From the NCBI RefSeq assembly GCF_000716445.1, contig NZ_JNWK01000050.1, positions 1 to 53,335 on the forward strand: a stretch of 53,335 nt of DNA. Direction: 5' to 3'. This DNA comes from Streptomyces wedmorensis (lineage in GTDB: Bacteria > Actinomycetota > Actinomycetes > Streptomycetales > Streptomycetaceae). The stretch's first letter is position 1; every line of letters starts with the position of its first letter. The notes beneath the pieces are model-generated. The model was not told the origin of the DNA, did not search any database, and saw nothing but the letters and a program-made list of their open reading frames with translations. A program made the position numbers and the translations under genes. This document shows positions 25,701 to 33,492 of the stretch, one piece after another.

Positions 25701-27684
25701 GGAGTCCGTCAAGCGCCACTTCCGCGAGCTGGGCCACGACACCCAGACCGAGGACTTCACGGTCGTCGGCGTCGGCGACATGTCCGGCGACGTGTTCGGC
25801 AACGGCATGCTGCTCAGCGAGCACATCAGGCTCGTCGCCGCGTTCGACCACCGGCACATCTTCATCGACCCGAACCCGGACGCGGCCGTCTCGTACGCCG
25901 AGCGCCGCCGCCTCTTCGACCTGCCCCGCTCGTCCTGGGCCGACTACGACCCGTCGCTGCTCTCCGCCGGCGGTGGCATCCACCCCCGCAGCGCCAAGTC
26001 CATCCCGATCAACGCGCAGGTCAGGGCCGCCCTCGGCATCGAGGACGGGATCACCAAGATGACCCCGGCCGAGCTGATGAAGGCCGTCCTCCAGGCGCCC
26101 GTCGACCTGCTGTGGAACGGCGGCATCGGCACGTACGTCAAGTCGTCGGCCGAGTCCAACGCCGACGTCGGCGACAAGGCCAACGACGCCATCCGCGTCG
26201 ACGGCCAGGACGTCCGTGCCAAGGTCGTCGGCGAGGGCGGCAACCTCGGCGCGACCCAGCTGGGACGCATCGAGTTCGCCCGCTCCGGCGGCCCCGAGGG
26301 CGAGGGCGGCAAGGTCAACACCGACGCCATCGACAACAGCGCCGGCGTCGACACCTCCGACCACGAGGTCAACATCAAGATCCTGCTCAACGGGCTCGTC
26401 GCCGAGGGCGACATGACCGTCAAGCAGCGCAACAAGATCCTCGCGGAGATGACCGACGAGGTCGGCGCGCTCGTCCTGCGCAACAACTACGCGCAGAACA
26501 CCGCCCTCGCCAACGCCGTCGCCCAGTCGCCCTCGCTGCTCCACGCCCACCAGCGGTTCATGCGCCGCCTGGGCCGCGACGGCAGCCTCGACCGGTCGCT
26601 CGAGTTCCTGCCCAACGACCGGCAGATCCGCGAGCTGCTCAACAACGGCCGGGGCCTGAGCCAGCCGGAGCTCGCCGTCCTCCTCGCGTACACCAAGATC
26701 ACGGTGGCCGACGAGCTGATCGGCACGGAGCTCCCGGACGACCCGTACCTGCGCGGCCTGCTCCACGCGTACTTCCCGACGCTGCTGCGCGAGAAGTTCA
26801 CCGAGGCCGTCGACAACCACGCCCTGCGCCGCGAGATCATCACGACCGTCCTGGTCAACGACACCGTCAACACCGGTGGCTCGACCTTCCTGCACCGCCT
26901 CCGCGAGGAGACCGGCGCGTCGATCGAGGAGATCGTGCGGGCGCAGACCGCCGCCCGTGCCGTCTTCCGGCTCGGCCAGGTCTGGGACGCCGTCGAGGCC
27001 CTCGACAACCAGGTGCCGGCCGAGATCCAGACCCAGATGCGGCTGCACTCCCGCCGCCTGGTCGAGCGCGGCACGCGCTGGCTGCTCAACAACCGGCCGC
27101 AGCCGCTCCAGATCGGCGAGACCATCGACTTCTTCGGCGAGCGCGTCGAGGAGGTCTGGCGGCAGCTGCCGCAGCTGCTGCGCGGCGCGGACCTGGAGTG
27201 GTACCAGTCGATCCTCGACGAGCTGGCCGGGTTCGGCGTGCCGGAGGAGCTCGCCCTGCGGGTCGCCGGCTTCTCCTCCGCCTTCCCGATCCTCGACGTC
27301 GTCGCGATCGCGGACCGGATGGGCAAGGAGCCGCTCGCGGTCGCCGAGGTCTACTACGACCTGGCCGACCGGCTGCGGATCACCGGCCTGATGGACCGGA
27401 TCATCGAGCTGCCGCGCAGCGACCGGTGGCAGTCGATGGCCCGCGCCTCGATCCGCGAGGACCTCTTCGCGGCGCACTCGGCGCTGACCGCCGACGTCCT
27501 CACCGTGGGCAACGGCAGCACGAGCCCCGAGGAGCGGTTCAAGGCCTGGGAGGAGAAGAACGCGGCGATCCTGGGCCGCGCCCGGACGACCCTGGAGGAG
27601 ATCCAGGGCTCGGACACCTTCGACCTGGCGAACCTCTCGGTCGCCATGCGGACGATGCGCACCCTGCTCCGTTCGCACAGCTAG
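22717..27684 (+). CDS. gdhB: NAD-specific glutamate dehydrogenase, large (180-kDa) class
   Basis: A 1655-residue enzyme that oxidises L-glutamate to 2-oxoglutarate and ammonia with NAD. Length and sequence match the L_180 class first described in Streptomyces clavuligerus. N-terminal ACT-like regulatory region (VVTDDMPFLVDSVTNELSRQG near 110), central catalytic domain (GGLRWSDRREDFRTEILGL; the Lys-containing PVGAKGGFVAKQLPD; GVGDMSGDVFGNGML; VVGEGGNLGATQLGR) and a helical C-terminal domain. S. clavuligerus enzyme is activated by aspartate; likely similar here. ATG 22717 is preceded by AGGAG; the track-like extension upstream is a weak-coding frame. A catabolic, nitrogen-releasing role fits the nitrogen genes elsewhere in the window. 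Confidence 0.96.
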   Translation: MQTKLDEAKAELLERAARVAEHSPVGGRLPTGPEGAGERPDRDTVLEYLQRYYLHTAPEDLGDRDPVDVFGAALSHYRLAENRPQGTANVRVHTPTVEENGWTSSHSVVEVVTDDMPFLVDSVTNELSRQGRGIHVVIHPQVLVRRDVTGKLIEVLAAQIDGELPHDALTESWIHVEIDRETDRADLKQITTDLLRVLSDVRETVEDWEKMRDAALRIAEGLPAEPTASDLRPTEVEEARELLRWLADDHFTFLGYREYELVNGDALSAVPGTGLGILRSDPQHAGDDQGHHAHPVSPSFSRLPEDVRAKAREHKLLILTKANSRSTVHRPSYLDYVGVKKFDADGNVIGERRFLGLFSSAAYTESVRRVPVVKRKVQEVLEGAGFSPNSHDGRDLLQILETYPRDELFQTPADQLQSIVTSVLYLQERRRLRLYLRQDEYGRYYSALVYLPRDRYTTRVRLRIIDILKEELDGTSVDFTAWNTESILSRLHFVVRVKPGTELAKLTDADVDRIETRLVEAARSWSDGFGEALNAEFGEERAAELLRRYGNAFSEGYKADHSPRAAVADLVRMEALTASGKDFALSLYEPVAAGPGERRFKIYKTGDQISLSAVLPVLNRLGVEVTDERPYELRCADRTHAWIYDFGLRMPAPTGNGGDYVGDDARERFQEAFSATWTGQAENDNFNSLVLSAGLTWREAMVLRAYAKYLRQAGATFSQDYMEDTLRNNVHTTRLLVSLFEARMAPERQRAGTELIDALLEELDAALDQVASLDEDRILRSFLTVIKATLRTNFFQKSVDGAPHAYVSMKFDPQAIPDLPAPRPAFEIWVYSPRVEGVHLRFGKVARGGLRWSDRREDFRTEILGLVKAQMVKNTVIVPVGAKGGFVAKQLPDPSVDRDAWLAEGIASYKTFISALLDITDNLVAGEVVPPADVVRHDEDDTYLVVAADKGTATFSDIANGVAEDYGFWLGDAFASGGSAGYDHKGMGITARGAWESVKRHFRELGHDTQTEDFTVVGVGDMSGDVFGNGMLLSEHIRLVAAFDHRHIFIDPNPDAAVSYAERRRLFDLPRSSWADYDPSLLSAGGGIHPRSAKSIPINAQVRAALGIEDGITKMTPAELMKAVLQAPVDLLWNGGIGTYVKSSAESNADVGDKANDAIRVDGQDVRAKVVGEGGNLGATQLGRIEFARSGGPEGEGGKVNTDAIDNSAGVDTSDHEVNIKILLNGLVAEGDMTVKQRNKILAEMTDEVGALVLRNNYAQNTALANAVAQSPSLLHAHQRFMRRLGRDGSLDRSLEFLPNDRQIRELLNNGRGLSQPELAVLLAYTKITVADELIGTELPDDPYLRGLLHAYFPTLLREKFTEAVDNHALRREIITTVLVNDTVNTGGSTFLHRLREETGASIEEIVRAQTAARAVFRLGQVWDAVEALDNQVPAEIQTQMRLHSRRLVERGTRWLLNNRPQPLQIGETIDFFGERVEEVWRQLPQLLRGADLEWYQSILDELAGFGVPEELALRVAGFSSAFPILDVVAIADRMGKEPLAVAEVYYDLADRLRITGLMDRIIELPRSDRWQSMARASIREDLFAAHSALTADVLTVGNGSTSPEERFKAWEEKNAAILGRARTTLEEIQGSDTFDLANLSVAMRTMRTLLRSHS

Positions 27685-27691
27685 TCGCCTG

Positions 27692-27735
27692 ACGGCGAAG
27701 GGCCCCGCCGGAGATCCGGCGGGGCCCTTCGCCGT
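27692..27735. terminator. Strong bidirectional terminator after gdh
   Basis: A 20-bp perfect stem: the left arm begins ACGGCGAAGGGC at 27692 and ends CCGG at 27711, the loop is AGAT, and the right arm runs from CCGG at 27716 to CCGT at 27735. It separates gdh from the convergent glycosyltransferase gene. Confidence 0.9.
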
Positions 27736-27747
27736 CTCCTCATGCCG

Positions 27748-29109
27748 TCAGTCGGCCCGCTCGGCGGGCGGGGTGACCGTCGAGGTCCACAGGCGGCGGG
27801 CGGCGAGGAGGGCGGCGGCGAGGAGGAGGGCGTTGCGCAGGACCATGACGGTGAGGCCGGTGGGGGTGCCGGCGACGACGTCGAGGTAGAGCACGGGGTA
27901 CGCGAGGGAGCTCAGCGCCGCGGCCGGGAGGAGGAGCAGGGCGACCGGGCGCATCACTGTCCGGCGGGAGGTCAGGCAGACGGCGGCGAGCCCGATCAGC
28001 CAGATCATGTACTGGGGGCTGATCACGCGGCTGGTGACGGTGAAGAGCAGGACTGCGGCGAAGGCCGCGTCGAGGGGGGTGGCCGGGGTCCAGCGGTGGG
28101 CCCGGACGCGCCAGAGGAGCAGCCAGCCGAAGGCGGCGACGGTGAGCAGCAGGGCGAGGTGGCCGAGGCTGGAGACGTACGGGCCGACGTACTCGAAGGC
28201 GCCGTAGCGGAACTCGACCCCGCCGGACCAGGCGCCGGACGCCCGGGCCAGCGCGAGGGCGGTGCCGCCGAGGGACTCGATCTGGATGCCGCGGTCGCCC
28301 TGCTGGCGCAGGAAGCCCAGGGACTCGGAGAAGAAGAGCGCGAGGGTGGCGAGGAGCGCGAGGGCGGTGACGCAGGCGGCGGTCCAGGCCTCGCGGGTGG
28401 TACGGCCGCGGGGCGTGCCGATCAGGGCGAGGGCCGGCCAGACCTTGACCATCGCGCCGATCCCGGCGAGCGCCCCGCCGAGCTGGTGGGCGGCGGTGGA
28501 GCGGGCGCCGAGGGCGAGGAGCGCGAGGACGGCGAGGGCGGTGGTCTGGACGTCGTACCGGGCGAGCGGCAGGTGCAGGAGGAGCGGGAGGCCGCAGACC
28601 CAGATCCAGGCGCCGTGGGTGAGGCGGGCACTGTCCGCGCGGGCGAGGGCGACGGTGACGACCGCGTCGGCGAGGAGGGTGAGGGCGACGAACGCCTGGA
28701 AGTACGTGAGCCACGGGAGGATGCCGGGCGACATGATCACGAGTCCCGCGCCGGGTGGGTACTGCCAGGTGACGTCGCCGGGCGGGAAGGTGCCCGCGGC
28801 GAACTGGCCGTACCAGTGCCGGTAGAGGGCGACCTCGCGGGCCACCCCGCCGATGCCCAGGTCGTCGCGGGACAGCAGCAGGAGCATGCCGGCCCGGGTG
28901 AGGAGCCAGACGGCGGCGAGGGCGAGGTAGGGGCCGCGGCCGACGGTGACGAAGGTGGCGGAGGTGAAGGTGTCCGACTCGAAGGGCGAGGCGGTCAGGG
29001 TGGGGGGTTCGCTCCCGGTCCGCGGGGTGGTGGGTTCGCTTTCGCTCCGGGGTGGTGCGGGGGGCTCGCTTCCGGGACGGGGCGGTGACTGCGGGTGATC
29101 GTTCGTCAT
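27748..29109 (-). CDS. Glycosyltransferase family 87-like integral membrane protein
   Basis: A 453-residue polytopic membrane protein with about ten hydrophobic helices after a 50-residue Pro/Ser/Glu-rich tail. Features of GT-C/GT87 polyprenol-phosphate-dependent mannosyltransferases are the WQYPPGAGLVIMSPG loop (about 110-125), LARYDVQTTALAVLALLAL and VTSRVISPQYMIWLIGLAAV. Such enzymes add sugars from polyprenyl-phosphate donors to cell-wall glycans or lipoglycans. It starts 11 bases after the end of the broken tagH-like gene on the same strand, which suggests both once belonged to a glycopolymer cluster. Acceptor unknown. Confidence 0.82.
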   Translation of the reverse strand: MTNDHPQSPPRPGSEPPAPPRSESEPTTPRTGSEPPTLTASPFESDTFTSATFVTVGRGPYLALAAVWLLTRAGMLLLLSRDDLGIGGVAREVALYRHWYGQFAAGTFPPGDVTWQYPPGAGLVIMSPGILPWLTYFQAFVALTLLADAVVTVALARADSARLTHGAWIWVCGLPLLLHLPLARYDVQTTALAVLALLALGARSTAAHQLGGALAGIGAMVKVWPALALIGTPRGRTTREAWTAACVTALALLATLALFFSESLGFLRQQGDRGIQIESLGGTALALARASGAWSGGVEFRYGAFEYVGPYVSSLGHLALLLTVAAFGWLLLWRVRAHRWTPATPLDAAFAAVLLFTVTSRVISPQYMIWLIGLAAVCLTSRRTVMRPVALLLLPAAALSSLAYPVLYLDVVAGTPTGLTVMVLRNALLLAAALLAARRLWTSTVTPPAERAD

Positions 29110-29120
29110 CCCACCGCACT

Positions 29121-29655
29121 TTAGACCGTAATGTCCCGATTATCCGTCGTCTTCGGTTCCGGCCGGGCCGTGAACTCCTCGTACGCCGCCACCACCTCCT
29201 CCGCGGGGCCGTCCATCCGCGGCGTCCCCGCTTCCAGCCACAGCGCCCGCTCGCAGGTCTCGGTGACCGTCGAGTTCGAGTGACTGACCAGGAAGACCGT
29301 GCCGGCCTCCGCCCGCAGCTCGTCGATCCTCCGCCGGCTGCGGCTGCGGCTGCGGAAGCGCGCGTCGCCCGTCGACAGGGACTCGTCGATCAGCAGGACG
29401 TCGTGGTTCCTCCCGTTCGAACCGATCAGGCCAATCGCCTCGCCGTGGTGCGCGACCGGGCTGACGCCGCGGACGGCGTGCACCCGGCGGCCGGCCGGAG
29501 CCGTACGGCCGCGGCGCAGGATCCGGCCCAGGGCGGCGGTGGCGTTCCCGCGGCCGCCGCCCGGCCCGCCGCCGGTTCCGACGCCTCCTCCGCTGACGGT
29601 GTACGTGATGTGGACGCCGCCGGCTCGTCGTCGTCCGCACCCCCCTGCCGCCGGG
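29121..29655 (-). pseudogene. TagH-like ABC transporter ATPase gene with internal deletion
   Basis: On the minus strand an in-frame reading from about 29640 gives GVHITYTVSGGG, then RGNATAALGRIL and VHAVRGVSPVAHHGEAIGLIGSNG: the N-terminus of a teichoic-acid/polysaccharide-export ATPase up to the first half of Walker A. The next residues are RNHDVLLIDESLSTGDARFR, i.e. Walker B with D-loop, and then FLVSHSNSTVTETCERALWLEAG to the normal C-terminus. The Walker A GKST and about 90-100 residues including the ABC signature are gone, so the protein cannot hydrolyse ATP. A likely one-base frameshift near 29645 also breaks the start (DDDEPA in another frame). A GTG at 29483 could still start a 120-residue remnant. 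Confidence 0.8.
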
Positions 29656-29711
29656 ATACGCCGACGACCTCGCGCGCTCGGCCGTGGCGGCGCTCGGGGC
29701 CTGACGGGCCG

Positions 29712-30626
29712 CTACTTCACCGCGCCCGCCATCACCCCGGACGCGAACTGCCGCTGGAAGGCGAAGAACACCACCAGCGGCACCACCATGGAGACGAACG
29801 CGCCCGGCGCGAGCACGTCCACGTTGTTGCCGAACTGCCGGACCTGCTGCTGGAGAGCCACCGTGATCGGCGGCGACTGCGAGTCCGCGAAGATCAGCGC
29901 GATCAGCATGTCGTTCCACACCCACAGGAACTGGAAGATCCCCAGCGACGCGATCGCCGGACCCCCGAGCGGCAGCACCACCCGGGTGAAGAGCCGGATC
30001 TCGCCCGCCCCGTCGAGCCGCGCCGCCTCCAGGAGTTCACGCGGGATCTCCGCGAAGAAGTTCCGCAGCAGGAAGATCGCGAACGGCAGGCCGAAGGCCG
30101 TGTGGAAGAGGACGACCCCGAGCGTCGTCTCGAAGAGCCCGACCGCCCCGAACAGCTTCGACACCGGTACCAGGGCGACCTGCACCGGCACCACGAGCAG
30201 GGCCACCACCCCCAGGAACCACCAGTCCCGGCCGGGGAAGTCCAGCCACGCGAACGCGTACCCGGCGAACGAGCCGAGGGCGAGGACGAGGAGCGTCGCC
30301 GGCACGGTGATCAGGACGGTGGAGACGAGCGAGCCGGTGATCGTCTCGTTCGCCAGCAGGTGCGCGTAGTTCTCGGTGGTCAACCGGGCGGGCGCGGCGA
30401 ACACCTGCCACCAGCCGCCCGCCGCGATGTCCGAGGACGAGCGGAGCGACGAGACGAGCAGCCCGACCGTGGGCAGCAGCCAGAACAGGCCGGCCAGGAC
30501 GAGGAAGACGCGGACCGCGCCGGACGCGGCCCCGGCGGCCACCCGCGAGACGAACGACGCGGTCCGGGAAGCGGGCGGCGCGGTCCGGGAGGCGGGCGGC
30601 GCGGTCCGGCGGGCGAGCGACGTCAT
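29712..30626 (-). CDS. Carbohydrate ABC transporter permease (MalG-like)
   Basis: A 304-residue inner-membrane permease with six helices. The N-terminus has a repeated TAPPASRTA segment (residues about 8-22), and the cytoplasmic EAA loop reads EIPRELLEAARLDGAGEIRLF near residue 210. It ends AFQRQFASGVMAGAVK, typical of MalG/CUT1 permeases. The start ATG at 30626 overlaps the stop of the first permease gene by 4 bases (ATGA). Together with the other permease and the binding protein it imports an unknown oligosaccharide; the ATPase is missing and is probably the shared MsiK encoded elsewhere. Confidence 0.92.
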   Translation of the reverse strand: MTSLARRTAPPASRTAPPASRTASFVSRVAAGAASGAVRVFLVLAGLFWLLPTVGLLVSSLRSSSDIAAGGWWQVFAAPARLTTENYAHLLANETITGSLVSTVLITVPATLLVLALGSFAGYAFAWLDFPGRDWWFLGVVALLVVPVQVALVPVSKLFGAVGLFETTLGVVLFHTAFGLPFAIFLLRNFFAEIPRELLEAARLDGAGEIRLFTRVVLPLGGPAIASLGIFQFLWVWNDMLIALIFADSQSPPITVALQQQVRQFGNNVDVLAPGAFVSMVVPLVVFFAFQRQFASGVMAGAVK

Positions 30627-32014
30627 CGGCGGGTCTCCCTTCGTATGCGGCGGATGTTGACCGCCATCACCGGCAGGACGAGCAGGAGCAGGACGACCGC
30701 GATCGCCGAGCCCACCCCGAGGTCCGCGTCCGTGCCGAAGGACGAGCGGTACAGCTGGAGCGCCAGGACGTTGGCGTCGTCCTGGGCCGAGCCCGGCGCG
30801 ATGACGAAGACCAGGTCGAAGACCTTGAGCACGTTGATCATCAGCGTGACCAGGACGACCACGAGGACCGGGGCGAGGAGCGGCACCGTGATCCTGCGGA
30901 ACACCTGCCACTCGTTCGCCCCGTCGACCCGCGCCGCCTCCAGCAACTCGCGCGGTACGGCCGCCAGCCCAGCCCCGATCAGCACCATCGCGAACCCGGC
31001 CCACATCCACACGTACGCCCCGATGACGGCCGGGGTCACGAGCGTCGGCCCCAGCCACTCCACGCCGTCGTACTGCTCGCGGAAGTTGCTCGCGGGCAGC
31101 CGCAGGACGGCCCCGTCGGCGCGGTCGGCGGGCAGGGCGAAGGTGCCGTCGGCCGCCGCCGTGGCCGTGGCGACCACCTTCCCGTCCCGCACCGCTTCGA
31201 TCCGCAGCCCCGCCAGGCCCAGTTCCGCCGGGTCGACGACGTTCGGCCGCCCGCCGCCGCCCCGGGTGAAGTCCAGCCACGCCGTTCCGGCGACCGTGCC
31301 CGTCCCGCCGGCCCCGGCGGCCGGCTCGCGGGCCGGGCGGGCCTCCTTCGGCATCTGCCCCGGAGCCACCCCGATCAGCGGCAGCCGTACGGGTTCCCCG
31401 GCGCGCACCGGCTCCTCGGTGACGAACGCGCCGCCGCCGGCCGCCTCGAGCGGGTGCACGGGCAGCGGCCGGGCGCGCGGGAAGCCGGACGCCTCGGCGA
31501 ACGTGTCGTGGACCCCGACCCAGACGGCGTTGGCGACCCCGCGGTCCGGGTCCTGCTCGTAGACGAGCCGGAAGATGATCCCGGCGGCGAGCATCGAGAT
31601 CGCCATCGGCATGAAGACGACCAGCTTGAACGCCGTGCCCCAGCGGACGCGTTCGGTGAGCACCGCGAAGACCAGACCGAGCGCGGTGGCCACCACGGGC
31701 GCGACGACCAGCCAGATCAGGTTGTTGCGGACGGCGGTGCGGAGCGAGTCGTCGGTGACGAGCGCCAGGTAGTTGTCCAGGCCCACGAACGAGGTGCCGG
31801 GACGGTCGAAGAACGAGCGCTGGACGGAGTACCCGATCGGGTAGACGACCAGCGCGCCGAGCAGGACCAGGGCGGGGAGCAGGAACCCCGCCGCCACGAC
31901 CCTGCTCCGCGCGCCGGTCCCGCGGGGCGCGCGTGGCCCGCGGGGCCCGGATCCGGGGGCGCCGGGCGTGGCCTTCGGCCCGGCGCCGCGGACGGCCTTC
32001 GGCATGGCGGGCAT
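30623..32014 (-). CDS. Carbohydrate ABC transporter permease (MalF-like) with extracytoplasmic insert
   Basis: A 463-residue CUT1 permease, about 150 residues longer than usual. A Pro/Gly-rich N-tail (1-38), helices at about 40-65, 98-120 and 130-152, then a non-membrane insert (about 155-320) with Pro/Gly-rich parts and a beta-rich piece LAGLRIEAVRDGKVVATATA...DGTFALPAD that resembles a small Ig/CarboxypepD-like module, then the remaining helices with the EAA motif AVPRELLEAARVDGANEW (about 352-370). The insert position corresponds to the P2 loop of E. coli MalF, which contacts the binding protein. ATG 32014 overlaps the binding-protein stop as TGATG. Confidence 0.9.
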   Translation of the reverse strand: MPAMPKAVRGAGPKATPGAPGSGPRGPRAPRGTGARSRVVAAGFLLPALVLLGALVVYPIGYSVQRSFFDRPGTSFVGLDNYLALVTDDSLRTAVRNNLIWLVVAPVVATALGLVFAVLTERVRWGTAFKLVVFMPMAISMLAAGIIFRLVYEQDPDRGVANAVWVGVHDTFAEASGFPRARPLPVHPLEAAGGGAFVTEEPVRAGEPVRLPLIGVAPGQMPKEARPAREPAAGAGGTGTVAGTAWLDFTRGGGGRPNVVDPAELGLAGLRIEAVRDGKVVATATAAADGTFALPADRADGAVLRLPASNFREQYDGVEWLGPTLVTPAVIGAYVWMWAGFAMVLIGAGLAAVPRELLEAARVDGANEWQVFRRITVPLLAPVLVVVLVTLMINVLKVFDLVFVIAPGSAQDDANVLALQLYRSSFGTDADLGVGSAIAVVLLLLVLPVMAVNIRRIRRETRR

Positions 32015-33369
32015 CAGCTCTTCGCGGCGGCCCGGTACGCCTTGGCCGCGTCCGCCTCCAGCCGCGCCTGGGCCCCGGCGACGTCCTTCGGGTTCTTCAG
32101 GAAGTCCTGGAGCGCCTTCCACTCGCCCTTGCCGGGAGTGCCGCCGAAGGACTGCGGCATCTGGTCCGACATGTCGAAGCGGAAGTCGTCGCCGGCGTCG
32201 ATCAGCGCCTTCGCGATCTCGCGCTGGACGTCGTTCGGGTACGCGGCCGGGTCCAGGTTCTTGTTGGGGGAGAGGAAACCGCCCTCCGCCGCCCAGATCC
32301 TCGCCGCGTCCGGGGAGGCGAGGAAGGCGAGCAGCGCCTGCGCGCCCTTGGTGTCCTTGAGGGCCACGGCGGCGTCGCCCGCGGTCACCACCGGGGCGGT
32401 GCCCGAACCGACGGTGGGGAACGGGAAGACCTTCGCGTCCGTACCGATCTTCGCCTGCGTCTGGGCGATGTTGACGGCGGCGAAGTCGCCCTCGAAGACC
32501 ATCGCCCCCTTCGGCTGGTCGCCGCCCGTGAACGTCTGGGTGACCGAGGCCGGGTACTCCGTCTGGAGCGCGCCGTTCGTCCCGCCCGCGATCAGCGCCG
32601 GCTTGCCGAACAGCTCGCCGAGGGTCGTCAGGGCCGCGGCGACGGACGGGTCCGTCCACTTGATCGTGTGCTTGGCCAGCTGGTCGTACTTGGCCGGTCC
32701 CGCCTGGGAGAGGTAGATGTTCTCGAACCAGTCGGTGAGGGTCCAGCCGTCCGCGCCGCCGACCGAGACCGGGGTGACGCCGGAGGCCGAGATCGTCTCG
32801 GCGGTGGCGAGGAAGTCCTTCCACGTCTTCGGCTCGGACGCGCCGGCGTTCTCGAAGACGGCGGTGTTGTACCAGACCAGGGACTTGTTGGCGGCCTTGA
32901 AGTACACCCCGTACTGGGTGCCGTCCACCGCGCCGAGCTCCTGCCAGCCCTGCGAGTAGTTCGCGGCCAGCGCGGCCTCGGCCTCGGGGCCGACCGGCTT
33001 GAGCCACTTCTGCGCGGCGGCCTGCTGGATCGCGCCCACCTGCGGGAGCATCGCCACGTCGGGCGGCGAACCGCCGGCGATCTTCGTGCCGAGGAAGTTC
33101 ACGATCGGGTCCTGGGCCGGCACGAACGTCACCGTCGCCCCGGTGCGCTTCTCGAACTCCCTTAAGACCTTGGTGAAGTTCTCCTGCTCCGGGCCCGTCC
33201 AGACGGCCGCGACCTCGATCTTCTGGCCCTTGAGGGGCAGTTCGCCCGTCGGTCCCGGCTTCTTCCCGGCCTCGCCGCCCCCACCGCAGGCCGCGAGGGC
33301 CAGTGCGGAGAGCGCCGTGAGCACCGTCATGGTCACTGCGGCCTTGCGTGGACGAAGAGTTGTACGCAT
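32014..33369 (-). CDS. Sugar ABC transporter substrate-binding lipoprotein
   Basis: A 451-residue CUT1 extracellular solute-binding protein. The signal peptide ends LALAACGG, lipidated Cys28. The mature protein begins with KIEVAAVWTGPEQENFTKVL, and has the family segment GVYFKAANKSLVWYNTAVFE near residue 160. It captures a carbohydrate, identity unknown, for the two downstream permeases (1-bp overlap). A TTGACA (minus strand, 33460-33455) lies about 90 bases upstream of the ATG and may be a -35 element, though no matching -10 was found. No regulator of the LacI family is adjacent. Confidence 0.93.
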   Translation of the reverse strand: MRTTLRPRKAAVTMTVLTALSALALAACGGGGEAGKKPGPTGELPLKGQKIEVAAVWTGPEQENFTKVLREFEKRTGATVTFVPAQDPIVNFLGTKIAGGSPPDVAMLPQVGAIQQAAAQKWLKPVGPEAEAALAANYSQGWQELGAVDGTQYGVYFKAANKSLVWYNTAVFENAGASEPKTWKDFLATAETISASGVTPVSVGGADGWTLTDWFENIYLSQAGPAKYDQLAKHTIKWTDPSVAAALTTLGELFGKPALIAGGTNGALQTEYPASVTQTFTGGDQPKGAMVFEGDFAAVNIAQTQAKIGTDAKVFPFPTVGSGTAPVVTAGDAAVALKDTKGAQALLAFLASPDAARIWAAEGGFLSPNKNLDPAAYPNDVQREIAKALIDAGDDFRFDMSDQMPQSFGGTPGKGEWKALQDFLKNPKDVAGAQARLEADAAKAYRAAAKS

Positions 33370-33492
33370 CGCTGCCCCGTCTCTCCCGTGCGCGTCGCTG
33401 TCCCGTGCCGACAGGTCTACGCCGGGCGGCGGAGCCCCGCAATACCGCCTTCCGTGTCAAGCGGGCGATCGTTGCCCCCTCGTGACGTGCCG

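Noticed and set aside
22708..27678. 1656-codon open frame antisense to gdh, and similar giant antisense frames opposite secA (16651-19317), prfB/pkaB (39481-42039) and in 2482-5991
   Set aside because: Frames in high-G+C DNA stay open by third-position bias of the opposite gene; they show no domains and mostly simple composition (Gly/Val/Asp/Arg).
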